Below are positions 57,229 to 64,000 of a stretch of 64,000 nucleotides of DNA, in pieces. Each line of letters starts with the position of its first letter. Positions within the stretch are counted from its first letter, which is position 1. A program made the position numbers and the translations under genes. Below the pieces are notes generated by a model. It saw only the letters and a program-made list of their open reading frames with translations, did not search any database and was not told where the DNA came from. The DNA comes from Granulicoccus phenolivorans DSM 17626 = NBRC 107789 = JCM 15570 (lineage in GTDB: Bacteria > Actinomycetota > Actinomycetes > Propionibacteriales > Propionibacteriaceae), in NCBI RefSeq assembly GCF_000423085.1, contig NZ_AUHH01000010.1, forward strand, positions 79,669 to 143,668, in the 5' to 3' direction.

Positions 57229-58086
57229 TCAGATCGGGTCCGGTTCGGCGAGCATCCGCTCCACGAACAGCCCACCCAAGTGCCGGGTCACCGGCCCCGG
57301 CTCGGGCCAGGTGGTGCCGTCCCAGCCCAGCACCGCCTGCACATCGCGGGTGGTGGAGGTCAGGAAGACCTCGTCGGCGGACTTGGCCTCGCTGATCGTG
57401 AGATCTCGTTCCACGATTCGGATGCCGGCCGCGCGTCCCCAGTCGATCAGCAGCGCGCGGGTCACCCCCGCCAGGGCTCCCGCGGTCAGCGGCGGGGTGA
57501 TCACCTCGTCCCCACGGACCACGAACACGTTGCTGCCGGTCCCCTCGCACAGGTTGCCCATCGTGTTCGCGAAGATCGCCTCGCTCGCGCCGTGGTTCAG
57601 GGCGTACGCCAGCGCGCGAACGTTGCCGGCGTAGGAGGTGCTCTTCACCCCGGTCAGCGGGCCGGTGGTGTTGCGGGTCCAGGGCACCGTGGCGACGGTG
57701 GTGGACTCCGGCGGTCGGGTCTGCGCGCACGCCGCCACCACGAGATTCGGCGGGCCGTAGGGCGGATGCGAGCCGAGCGGCCCCAGTCCGCCGGTGAGGG
57801 TGATCCGGACCTTCCCGGTGGTCCAGGTCCGATTGGCCAGGGTCGCCTCGATCGCCTCCCGCACGAGCTCCGGCTCCGGGGCGGGGATGCTCATCGCGGC
57901 CGCGGAACGGGCCAGCCGGGTCAGATGCCGGGTGATGGCGAAGGCCCCCAGCCGATTGACCTGGAGCACCTCGAAGACGCCGTCACCCACGACCAGCCCG
58001 TGGTCCAGCACCGACACCGTGGCGCGCTCGGGATCGATCAGGGATCCGTTCAACCAGACTCGCAGGCTTCGCTCTTGGTCGACCAT
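57229..58086 (-). CDS. Class IV aminotransferase (aminodeoxychorismate lyase / branched-chain type)
   Basis: A 285-residue fold-type IV PLP enzyme. VLDHGLVVGDGVFEVL, the lysine in LTGVKSTSYAGNVRAL, EAIFANTMGNLCEGTGSNVF and VFLTSTTRDVQAV are typical. Members include 4-amino-4-deoxychorismate lyase, D-amino acid and branched-chain aminotransferases; the choice cannot be made by eye, although the 285-residue length favours the lyase. GATAAT lies 6 nt before the ATG: leaderless. Confidence 0.87.
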   Translation of the reverse strand: MVDQERSLRVWLNGSLIDPERATVSVLDHGLVVGDGVFEVLQVNRLGAFAITRHLTRLARSAAAMSIPAPEPELVREAIEATLANRTWTTGKVRITLTGGLGPLGSHPPYGPPNLVVAACAQTRPPESTTVATVPWTRNTTGPLTGVKSTSYAGNVRALAYALNHGASEAIFANTMGNLCEGTGSNVFVVRGDEVITPPLTAGALAGVTRALLIDWGRAAGIRIVERDLTISEAKSADEVFLTSTTRDVQAVLGWDGTTWPEPGPVTRHLGGLFVERMLAEPDPI

Positions 58087-58154
58087 GCGCTCATTATCCC
58101 CCGCAGCCACCCGGGCGGCCCGGCGGGCATAGCCTGGGGGCAGAGAGGGCAGCC

Positions 58155-59417
58155 ATGGACCAGGACCGGTTGAGCAGCGCCGACGTGTCGAACCTGCTGC
58201 TGGAGTTCCCCGATCATCCGAACCTCTTTCAGCTCGCCGGGGTGTTGGGCCCCGGTGGGTTCGTCGGTACGGATGGTTCGCTCGACCTGGCCGGGCTGCG
58301 TACGCGGTTGGGCGTACGCCTGGCCGACCCACAGCTGGCGCGCCTGAGCCGGGTGGTCCGACGCCGCGGGCGGCACTTCACCTGGGAACCGGTCTCCCCC
58401 GATCTCACCGTGCACATCCGGCTGACCGACCCGGTGGCGGACGAAACAGAGTTCGCCGCCCTGGTCGCCCGGCTGATGACCCGGCCCCTGCCGCTGGACC
58501 GCCCGCTGTGGGAACTGCTGATCGTGCCCGCGACCGCGGACGGCGCTCCCGGGCTCATTCTGCGGGTGCATCATGCGCTGGCCGATGGGGTCGGGGCGGC
58601 CCGACTGGCGCAGGTGCTGTTCGGTGGCGAGCCGCCCACCCCGAGGCCGGATCGGGCCCCGGACCCGACGCGACGGCACGGGGCGGAGATCCTGGAATCG
58701 CTGCGCCGGGTGTCGGCACCCCTGCGGGGTCGGGTTGCCCCGACGGTGCTGCTCGGGCCGATCAGTCCCCATCGCGTGGTCGCGCTGGTGGGGGCCGACC
58801 TCGGCGCCGTGGCCACCGCCGTCCATCCCATGGGCGCCACCGTGAACGATGCGCTGTTGTGCGCGGTCACCGGAGCGGTCCGGGCAGCCTTGGCCGAGGC
58901 CGGTGAGCCGGTTCCCGCGGTGATGCCGGCGAGCGTGCCGGTCGCGCTCCCCGAACGCGGCGCCTCGGGCAATGCCGTCGGGGTGATGCTGGTGCCCCTG
59001 CCCACCGGCGAGGCCGATGTGTGGGTGCGGCTGAGCCGGATCGCCGCCGAGACCCGCCGGGGCAAGGAGGCGGCGCGCCGGGCGGGCACCTTCGAGTTCA
59101 CCCGGACCCGCTGCGGCACCCGGCTGTTGGCCCGGCTGTCCCACCGCCAACGCTTCATCGGTCTGTTCGTGACCCATGTGCGCGGTCCGGCCGAGCCGTT
59201 CCGGGTGGCCGGAGCCCCGATGCGGCAGGCCTGGGGTGTTGCGCAGGTGTACGGGAACGTCCGGCTCGGGGTGACCGCGATCTCCAGTGCCGGACGGCTC
59301 AACTGTGCGCTCCATGTCGCCTCCCCCGCCCTCGACGCGTCGACCCTGGAGCGGGCGCTGCACACCGAGTTCGCGGCGTTGACCGCACCCCGCCCCACGG
59401 GGGACCCGACGGCGTAG
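58155..59417 (+). CDS. WS/DGAT-family acyltransferase
   Basis: A 420-residue acyl-CoA-dependent transferase making wax esters or triacylglycerol. The catalytic HHXXXDG is LRVHHALADGVGAARL near residue 140; the start MDQDRLSSADVSNLLLE and the C-terminal VTHVRGPAEPF and ISSAGRLNC segments match the family. GAGAGGG lies upstream of the ATG. It diverges from the class IV aminotransferase. Storage-lipid synthesis is inferred from the family. Confidence 0.9.
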   Translation: MDQDRLSSADVSNLLLEFPDHPNLFQLAGVLGPGGFVGTDGSLDLAGLRTRLGVRLADPQLARLSRVVRRRGRHFTWEPVSPDLTVHIRLTDPVADETEFAALVARLMTRPLPLDRPLWELLIVPATADGAPGLILRVHHALADGVGAARLAQVLFGGEPPTPRPDRAPDPTRRHGAEILESLRRVSAPLRGRVAPTVLLGPISPHRVVALVGADLGAVATAVHPMGATVNDALLCAVTGAVRAALAEAGEPVPAVMPASVPVALPERGASGNAVGVMLVPLPTGEADVWVRLSRIAAETRRGKEAARRAGTFEFTRTRCGTRLLARLSHRQRFIGLFVTHVRGPAEPFRVAGAPMRQAWGVAQVYGNVRLGVTAISSAGRLNCALHVASPALDASTLERALHTEFAALTAPRPTGDPTA

Positions 59418-59457
59418 ATTGCCCAGTGACCCATTTCGCCCAACCGAGGAGCTTCCC

Positions 59458-60345
59458 GTGTCCGAACCCAGTTCCGGAGTCACCATCGGCATCCTGTCCC
59501 CCGGCGCCATGGGCGGCGCGCTCGGTCGCGCCTGGCAGGCCGGCGGTGCCCGGGCGGTGACCACCGTGGCCGGACGCTCCGCGCGGACCCGAGCGCTGGC
59601 CGAGGGGCTGGACCTGCTCGACTCGCTCGAGGCCGTCGTGGCGGCCGCCGACATCGTGGTGAGCGTGGTGCCCCCGGCCCAGGTGATCCCGAACGCCGAG
59701 CAGATCGCCGCCGCCGCCGGGGCCACCGGCGTACGCCCGGTCGTGGCGGACCTGAACGCGGTCTCCCTGCCGACGATGGACCGGGTCGCGGAGATCCTCA
59801 CCGCGGCCGGCTGTCCGGTCGTCGACGGATCGATCAGCGGGATGCCGCCGACCGGATCCGGCGCTGGGACCCGGGTCTACCTGTCCGGCGAGCGGGCCGC
59901 GGAGCTGACCCGGTTCGACTCCGGCGACCTGACCAGCACCGTGGTCGGCGCCGAGGTGGGTCAGGCCTCGGCGATCAAGATGTGCACCGCCGCGGTCTAC
60001 AAGGGGCTCACCGCACTGATGATCCAGTCGCTGCGCACCGCCGACACCCACGGGGTGAGCGACCTGGTGGTGGCCGACTGGCAGGCGATGATGGGGATCA
60101 CCGATGCCCCGCAGCGGATCGCGCTCGCGACCGCGAAGTCGGACCGGTTCCCCGACGAGATGCGCGAGATCGCCGCGACCCAAGAGGCGGCGGGGTACGG
60201 GGCCGAGCTGTACGAGGCGATCGCGCGGGTCTTCGAGGGGGCGTACGCCACCGAACTCGGGACGCTCAGCCCCGAGCAGGCCACCGCGATCACCGCGCTG
60301 CCGGATCTGCTGGCGCGGTTGCGGGCCCCGCGTCCGGCGGACTGA
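59458..60345 (+). CDS. NAD(P)-binding dehydrogenase, 6PGDH/DUF1932-like
   Basis: A 295-residue beta-hydroxyacid-dehydrogenase-like protein. The Rossmann motif is IGILSPGAMGGALGRAWQ, the linker IVVSVVPPAQVIPNAEQI, and the catalytic-lysine region SAIKMCTAAVYKG. The C-terminal helical part resembles DUF1932. GAGGAG lies 6 nt before the GTG at 59458. Substrate unknown. Confidence 0.85.
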   Translation: MSEPSSGVTIGILSPGAMGGALGRAWQAGGARAVTTVAGRSARTRALAEGLDLLDSLEAVVAAADIVVSVVPPAQVIPNAEQIAAAAGATGVRPVVADLNAVSLPTMDRVAEILTAAGCPVVDGSISGMPPTGSGAGTRVYLSGERAAELTRFDSGDLTSTVVGAEVGQASAIKMCTAAVYKGLTALMIQSLRTADTHGVSDLVVADWQAMMGITDAPQRIALATAKSDRFPDEMREIAATQEAAGYGAELYEAIARVFEGAYATELGTLSPEQATAITALPDLLARLRAPRPAD

Positions 60346-60374
60346 CCCCGGGCCCCGCAGGATCGGAGCCGTCG

Positions 60375-61451
60375 ATGACCGCCTGGGTGCTCCACGTGGA
60401 CATGGACCAGTTCCTGGCCGCGGTGGAGTTGCTGCGCCGGCCCGAACTGCGCGGCCGGCCGATCGTGGTCGGCGGCCGGGGTGACCCGAGTGAGCGGGCG
60501 GTGGTGTCGACGGCGTCCTACGAGGCCCGGGCGTACGGGATCCATTCGGGGATGCCGCTGAAGCGGGCGGTCCGCAAGTGTCCCGAGGCGGTGTTCCTGC
60601 CGCTGGATCAGCCGGTGTACGAGGCGGCGTCCGCCCGGGTGATGGCCACGCTGCGGGCTGTTCCCGGGGCGACCGTGGAGGTGCTGGGCTGGGACGAGGC
60701 CTTCGTCGGGATCGACACCGATGACCCGGAGGCGGCGGCGCGGGAGATCCGGGCCGCGGTGCTCGCGGCGACCGGACTGCACTGCTCGGTGGGGATCGGC
60801 GACACCCTGGTCCGGGCGAAGAACGCGACCGGTTTCGGGAAACCGCAGGGCCAGTTCCGGCTGACCGCCGAGAACTGGCTGGAGGTGATGGGTGAGCGTC
60901 CGGCGGTCGCCCTGTGGGGCGTGGGCCCGCGCAGCGCCGCGCGGCTGGCCGACCTCGGGATCGCCACCGTGGCCGATCTCGCCGCCGCCGACCCGAGCGC
61001 GCTGGTCGCCGCCTTCGGGCCGAACACCGGCCCGTATCTGGTGAGCCTGGGCCGCGGGCTGGGCCGCAGCACCGTGGACGACACACCCTGGATCGCCCGC
61101 GCACACGGCCACGAGACGACCTACCAGGACGACCTGACCGACCCGGTCGAGATCACCGCTGCCCTGCGGGCCCTGGCCGAGGCGGTCGTCGCCGACCTGA
61201 CCGCGGAGGGCCGAGCCTGTGCCCGGGTGCACCTGAAGGTCCGGTTCAAGCCGTTCTTCACCTTCACCCGGGTACGCAAGCTCGCCGAACCGACCTTCGA
61301 TGTCGACACGATTGCCGCCACCGCCGCCGAACTCCTGCGCCGGCTCGAGGACGATCGGCCGATCCGGCTGCTGGGGATCCGCGGGGAGATGGTGCCGCCG
61401 CCGGGTGGGTATGACGCCCCGCGTACGCATGGGCGCCGTGGCAATCCCTGA
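60375..61451 (+). CDS. DinB2-like Y-family DNA polymerase with leucine steric gate
   Basis: A 358-residue translesion polymerase. The catalytic carboxylates are in HVDMDQFLAAVE (Asp9) and GWDEAFVGID; VSTASYEARAYGIHSGMPL and the HhH region ALWGVGPRSAARL follow, and the little-finger domain lies at the C-terminus. The sugar gate residue, Phe or Tyr in most family members, is Leu14 (DQFL). Mycobacterial DinB2 has the same residue and readily uses ribonucleotides. No C-terminal beta-clamp motif was evident. GGAG precedes the ATG. Confidence 0.92.
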   Translation: MTAWVLHVDMDQFLAAVELLRRPELRGRPIVVGGRGDPSERAVVSTASYEARAYGIHSGMPLKRAVRKCPEAVFLPLDQPVYEAASARVMATLRAVPGATVEVLGWDEAFVGIDTDDPEAAAREIRAAVLAATGLHCSVGIGDTLVRAKNATGFGKPQGQFRLTAENWLEVMGERPAVALWGVGPRSAARLADLGIATVADLAAADPSALVAAFGPNTGPYLVSLGRGLGRSTVDDTPWIARAHGHETTYQDDLTDPVEITAALRALAEAVVADLTAEGRACARVHLKVRFKPFFTFTRVRKLAEPTFDVDTIAATAAELLRRLEDDRPIRLLGIRGEMVPPPGGYDAPRTHGRRGNP

Positions 61452-61509
61452 GGGCGCCCCGGGGCGCTTGGGGTGGCAGCTGGGCGGGGCAGATCGGGTG
61501 GGGGGCGCC

Positions 61510-61625
61510 GGGCAGTTCGGGGCGGCCGGGGGCAGTTCGGGGTGGGCGGGGTGGCCGGGGGCAGTTCGGGGTGGGCGGGGCGCCGGGCAGTTCGGGGTGG
61601 GCGGCCGGGGGCAGTTCGGGTCGGC
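61510..61625. repeat. G-rich tandem array (GGGCAGTTCGGG core)
   Basis: Five copies of GGGCAGTTCGGG separated by G-rich fillers (GGTGGGCGGGGTGGCCGG and shorter forms), unit spacing 20-29 bp. All the G-runs are on the plus strand, so G-quadruplexes are possible. It ends about 10 bp before the -10 element of the glycosylase gene. Confidence 0.85.
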
Positions 61626-61647
61626 CCGCGCGCGTACTGTGTGGCCC

Positions 61648-62235
61648 ATGCCCGACGCTGCACCCGCTGTTCTGATCGGCACCGACGGCCGCCCCCGGTG
61701 TTCCTGGGCGCACGGGGACGGGGAGTACGAGCGCTACCACGACCAGGAGTGGGGCCGGCCGCTGCACGGGGATCGCGCCCTGTTCGAGCGGATCGCGCTG
61801 GAGGGCTTTCAGGCGGGGCTGTCGTGGATCACCATCCTGCGCAAACGTCCCGCCTTCCGGGAGGGCTTCGCCGACTTCGATCCGGCGGTGGTGGCCGGGT
61901 TCGGGGAGGCCGACGTCGAACGACTGATGGGCGATCCGGGGATCGTCCGGAATCGGGCCAAAATCGAGGCGACGATCGCCAATGCCCGACTGGTGACCGC
62001 GATGGCGCCCGGTGAACTGGACGATCTGCTGTGGTCCTTCGCCCCGCGAAGCTCCGACCGCCCCACCGACCGGGCGCAGGTGCCGGCGGTGACGCCGGAG
62101 TCGACCGCGTTGAGCAAGGAACTGCGTCGGCGGGGCTTCAGGTTCGTCGGGCCGACCACGATGTACGCCCTGATGCAGGCAGTCGGGATGGTGGACGATC
62201 ATTTCTCCGGCTGCTGGTGCGCAGTTCCTGGGTGA
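61648..62235 (+). CDS. tag: DNA-3-methyladenine glycosylase I
   Basis: A 195-residue base-excision glycosylase of the Tag family. RCSWAHGDGEYERYHDQEWG, EGFQAGLSWITILRKRPAFR and the C-terminal zinc-site segment DDHFSGCWC are diagnostic. TACTGT lies 7 nt before the ATG at 61648 (leaderless); a GTG at 61641 is the alternative. It follows a translesion polymerase gene, so alkylation damage repair may link the two. Confidence 0.95.
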   Translation: MPDAAPAVLIGTDGRPRCSWAHGDGEYERYHDQEWGRPLHGDRALFERIALEGFQAGLSWITILRKRPAFREGFADFDPAVVAGFGEADVERLMGDPGIVRNRAKIEATIANARLVTAMAPGELDDLLWSFAPRSSDRPTDRAQVPAVTPESTALSKELRRRGFRFVGPTTMYALMQAVGMVDDHFSGCWCAVPG

Positions 62236-62379
62236 GAGGTCGCTGCCGGCGGGCAGCACTGCGGACACGGCACCGCGGCGCGGCGGCACCGCGGGCGGCA
62301 GCGGGCCCGGCGGCACGGCGGTGCGGCCGTGGAGCGGTATTGCCCGTCAGCCCGGTGCACTTCGCGACCGGTCAGCCCC
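62236..62379. other. Start of a gene-free region
   Basis: Low-complexity GC-rich DNA after tag, with GCGGCAC/GGCGGCAC runs. From here to 63729 (about 1.5 kb) no credible gene was found; the open frames in it follow the repeat periods. Confidence 0.6.
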
Positions 62380-62600
62380 CGCAGCGAAGCCCCGCCCCGC
62401 CAGCGTGGCATCGACCCCAGCCAGCGAGGCGTGGACTCCAGCCTTGCGAGGCTATGGACGCACCCGTTGAAGCCCCGACCCCAGCCAGCGCGGCGTGGAC
62501 CCCAGCCAGCGAAGCATCCCGTCCAACCGTTGAAGCCTCGTTCCCGGGCAGCGAAGCACCCTTCCGAGCAGCGAAGACTCATGACCAGCAGCGAGGACTG
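62380..62600. repeat. 21-bp tandem array, first block
   Basis: About ten abutting imperfect 21-bp units close to GTGGACCCCAGCCAGCGAAGC, alternating with variants ending GTTGAAGC. There are no spacers. The period equals seven codons, which keeps frames open. Confidence 0.85.
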
Positions 62601-62655
62601 CTGCCTTCGCTGCCCGACATGAGCCTTCGCTGGATCACTGGCCGGTGCCCATTCC
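62511..62655. repeat. 145-bp direct repeat, copy 1
   Basis: Matches 63161-63305 without gaps, with about nine differences by eye (roughly 94 percent), displaced by 650 bp. It spans the end of the 21-bp array and the unique linker containing CTGCCCGACATGAGCCTTCG. Confidence 0.9.
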
Positions 62656-62790
62656 AATGGCCGGTCATCACACCGGGCCGGTCATCACCCCGGCCGGTCG
62701 TCACCCCGGCCGGTCATCACCACGGCCGGTCGTCACCTCTGTCCGGTCATCACCACGGCCGTTCGTCACCCGGCCGGTCGCCCCCGAACG
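62656..62790. repeat. 16-bp tandem array, first block
   Basis: About eight units of CCGGTCATCACCCCGG and close variants (TCGTCACC), directly after the 145-bp repeat. Confidence 0.85.
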
Positions 62791-62962
62791 GCGCTCACCC
62801 CAGCCACTCACTGGCCGGCGCCCACACCCTGCCCGCGCCGGTGTCCACCCCTGATTGGGGCCACGCGGCACTGCGGGGTTGATGGGCACTCGGCGCGGGC
62901 GGACAGTCCGGGACCAAGGGGTACTCCGCGGCGCCCCCAGTACACTCCGCGAACGGTCATCC

Positions 62963-63235
62963 CCCAGTAGCGAAGCCTCCGGCTCAGCCAGCGAAGCCTC
63001 TTACGCAAGCGTTGAAGCATCGACCCCAACCAGCGAGGCGTGGACCCCAACCAGCGAAACTTCATATGCAAGCGTTGAAGCATCGACCCCAGCCGGCGAG
63101 GCGTGGACCCCAGCCAGCGAAGCCTTGGACGCACCCGCTGTGGCCCCGACCCCAACCAGCGAAGCATCCCGTCCACCCGTTGAAGCCTCGTTCCCGGGCA
63201 GCGAAGCACACTTCCTGGCAGCGAAGACTCATGAC
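62963..63235. repeat. 21-bp tandem array, second block
   Basis: About twelve units of the same family as 62380-62600 (CCCCAACCAGCGAAGC, GTTGAAGC variants). It contains a higher-order repeat (63020-63110) in which a pair of units occurs twice. Confidence 0.85.
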
Positions 63236-63305
63236 CGGCGGCGAGGACTGCTACCTTCGCTGCCCGACATGAGCCTTCGCTGTATCAATGGCCGGTGCCC
63301 ATTCC
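63161..63305. repeat. 145-bp direct repeat, copy 2
   Basis: Partner of 62511-62655. The differences fall in all codon positions of any frame, arguing against a coding constraint. Confidence 0.9.
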
Positions 63306-63375
63306 CGTGGCGCGCCATCACCCGGGGCCGGTCGTAACCCTGGTTGTCGTTAGCCGAGGCCTGTCGCCACCAGAC

Positions 63376-63480
63376 GGGTCGTAACCCTGGCGGGTCGTAA
63401 CCCTGGCTGGTCGCAACCCTGGCTGGTCGCAACCCTGGCTGGTCGCAACCCTGGCTGGTCGCAACCCTGGGCCGGTCGCC
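63376..63480. repeat. 16-bp tandem array, second block
   Basis: About six near-identical units of TGGTCGCAACCCTGGC, more uniform than the first block and of the same period; the consensus CYGGTCRYMACCCYGG covers both blocks. Confidence 0.88.
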
Positions 63481-63660
63481 ACCCCGACGGTGCTCACCCG
63501 GGGCCGGTCGCCACCCTGCCAGTGCCGACTCCCGGCCACTGCCCACTCCCGGACGGTGCCCAATCCCCCGGCCCGCGGCCGGCGCTCCACCCGGCCCGCC
63601 CCGCGCCTGTCTCGGTCCGTATGATCACCCACTGCCGCGACACGCCGGCGGTCCCCTGAT

Positions 63661-63690
63661 TTGGCAGAACTCCGGATCACCGACTAACGT
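63661..63690 (+). promoter_or_regulatory. Promoter of the tRNA cluster
   Basis: TTGGCA (63661-63666), 18-bp spacer, TAACGT (63685-63690), about 40 nt before tRNA-Gly. Confidence 0.55.
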
Positions 63691-63729
63691 TCAACAGGCG
63701 TTACGGGAGTGAAAACTTCCAGAACGCAT

Positions 63730-63802
63730 GCGGACGTGGCTCAGCTGGTAGAGCATCACCTTGCCAAGGTGAGGGTCGCGGGTTCGAATCCCGTCGTCCG
63801 CT
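63730..63802 (+). tRNA. tRNA-Gly (anticodon GCC)
   Basis: 73 nt. Acceptor GCGGACG/CGTCCGC, anticodon arm TCACC-TTGCCAA-GGTGA, T-arm GCGGG-TTCGAAT-CCCGT, discriminator T. CCA is not encoded. Confidence 0.97.
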
Positions 63803-63844
63803 CGGAGCGTGGGGCCACCACCAAGGGGTGTTACCCCGGTTCAT

Positions 63845-63915
63845 GGTGGGTTGGCCGAGAGGCGAGGCAACGGACTGCAAATCCGTGTACACGGGTTCAA
63901 ATCCCGTACCCACCT
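63845..63915 (+). tRNA. tRNA-Cys (anticodon GCA)
   Basis: 71 nt. Acceptor GGTGGGT/ACCCACC, anticodon arm ACGGA-CTGCAAA-TCCGT, T-arm ACGGG-TTCAAAT-CCCGT, discriminator T. CCA is not encoded. Confidence 0.97.
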
Positions 63916-63916
63916 C

Positions 63917-63988
63917 GGGCGGTTGGCGCAGCGGTAGCGCGCTTCCCTGACACGGAAGAGGTCGCTGGTTCGAACCCAGTACCGCCCA
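63917..63988 (+). tRNA. tRNA-Val (anticodon GAC)
   Basis: 72 nt. Acceptor GGGCGGT/ACCGCCC, anticodon arm CTTCC-CTGACAC-GGAAG. Only one nucleotide separates it from tRNA-Cys, so the cluster must be cut from one transcript. Confidence 0.97.
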
Positions 63989-64000
63989 CCAGATCAGCAC

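Noticed and set aside
62855..63337. Secreted heptapeptide-repeat protein of 160 residues
   Set aside because: The open frame follows from the 21-bp period; differences between the two 145-bp copies are not biased to silent positions, and there is no start context or signal peptide.
62380..63480. CRISPR array
   Set aside because: Repeat units abut with no unique spacers, units are imperfect, and no cas gene is present.
63701..64000. Minus-strand frame of 99 codons at the right edge
   Set aside because: Antisense across three tRNA genes.

Overview
The window is high-GC actinobacterial DNA. The evidence is an F420 cofactor synthase (fbiC), a GarA-type FHA protein, a plant-type APS reductase with a siroheme sulfite reductase, a WS/DGAT acyltransferase, and a gene order matching the mycobacterial pgsA2-DUF881-sbp-DUF881-gcvH-garA-merR-DUF151-merR locus. 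A pyrophosphate-dependent phosphofructokinase suggests Propionibacteriales, but the sequence alone does not fix the genus. No rRNA, phage, insertion sequence or CRISPR array was seen.

Layout. 1-14.1 kb: a catabolic block, all on the minus strand. It holds a pair of acyl-CoA dehydrogenases, a TauD-type dioxygenase, a Liv-type ABC importer whose two permeases and one ATPase are fused in one 915-residue protein, a fused enoyl-CoA hydratase/3-hydroxyacyl-CoA dehydrogenase, a 3Fe-4S-type ferredoxin, a cytochrome P450 and an ACAD10/11-like dehydrogenase. The four transcription units each carry a related dyad (CCAACC-N4-GGTTGG), which points to one TetR-type regulon that imports and beta-oxidises a hydrophobic acid of unknown identity. 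14.1-24 kb: an Hsp70-like ATPase, a DoxX-like membrane protein, Tpx, a divergent TetR/ABC exporter pair, pirin and FbiC. 24-33 kb: a surface acyltransferase, then an overlapping assimilatory sulfate reduction operon (sir-cysH-cysD-cysN-siroheme dehydrogenase-TauE). 33-42.3 kb: SppA, a DUF1851-like protein, a CitE-like lyase, YciO, a PatB-type C-S lyase, a TadG-like protein, PPi-PFK and YihY. 42.8-54.3 kb: the gcvP/merR/garA/gcvH/DUF881/pgsA/HIT/thrS chain. 54.3-62.2 kb: two alpha/beta hydrolases, a tRNA-Val, a class IV aminotransferase, WS/DGAT, a dehydrogenase, a DinB2-like polymerase and Tag glycosylase. 62.2-63.6 kb: a gene-free field of tandem repeats. The window ends in a Gly-Cys-Val tRNA cluster.

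Two patterns cross the window. First, at least twelve genes outside the catabolic block have a TANNNT hexamer exactly 6-7 nt before the start codon, with no Shine-Dalgarno room, so they are probably leaderless. The catabolic genes instead use ordinary ribosome binding sites. Second, several intergenic gaps hold short-period tandem arrays (16, 20, 21, 24 and 30 bp), one of them made from the 3' end of gcvP including its stop codon.

Coordinates were read by hand; GC statements are impressions, not computed values.
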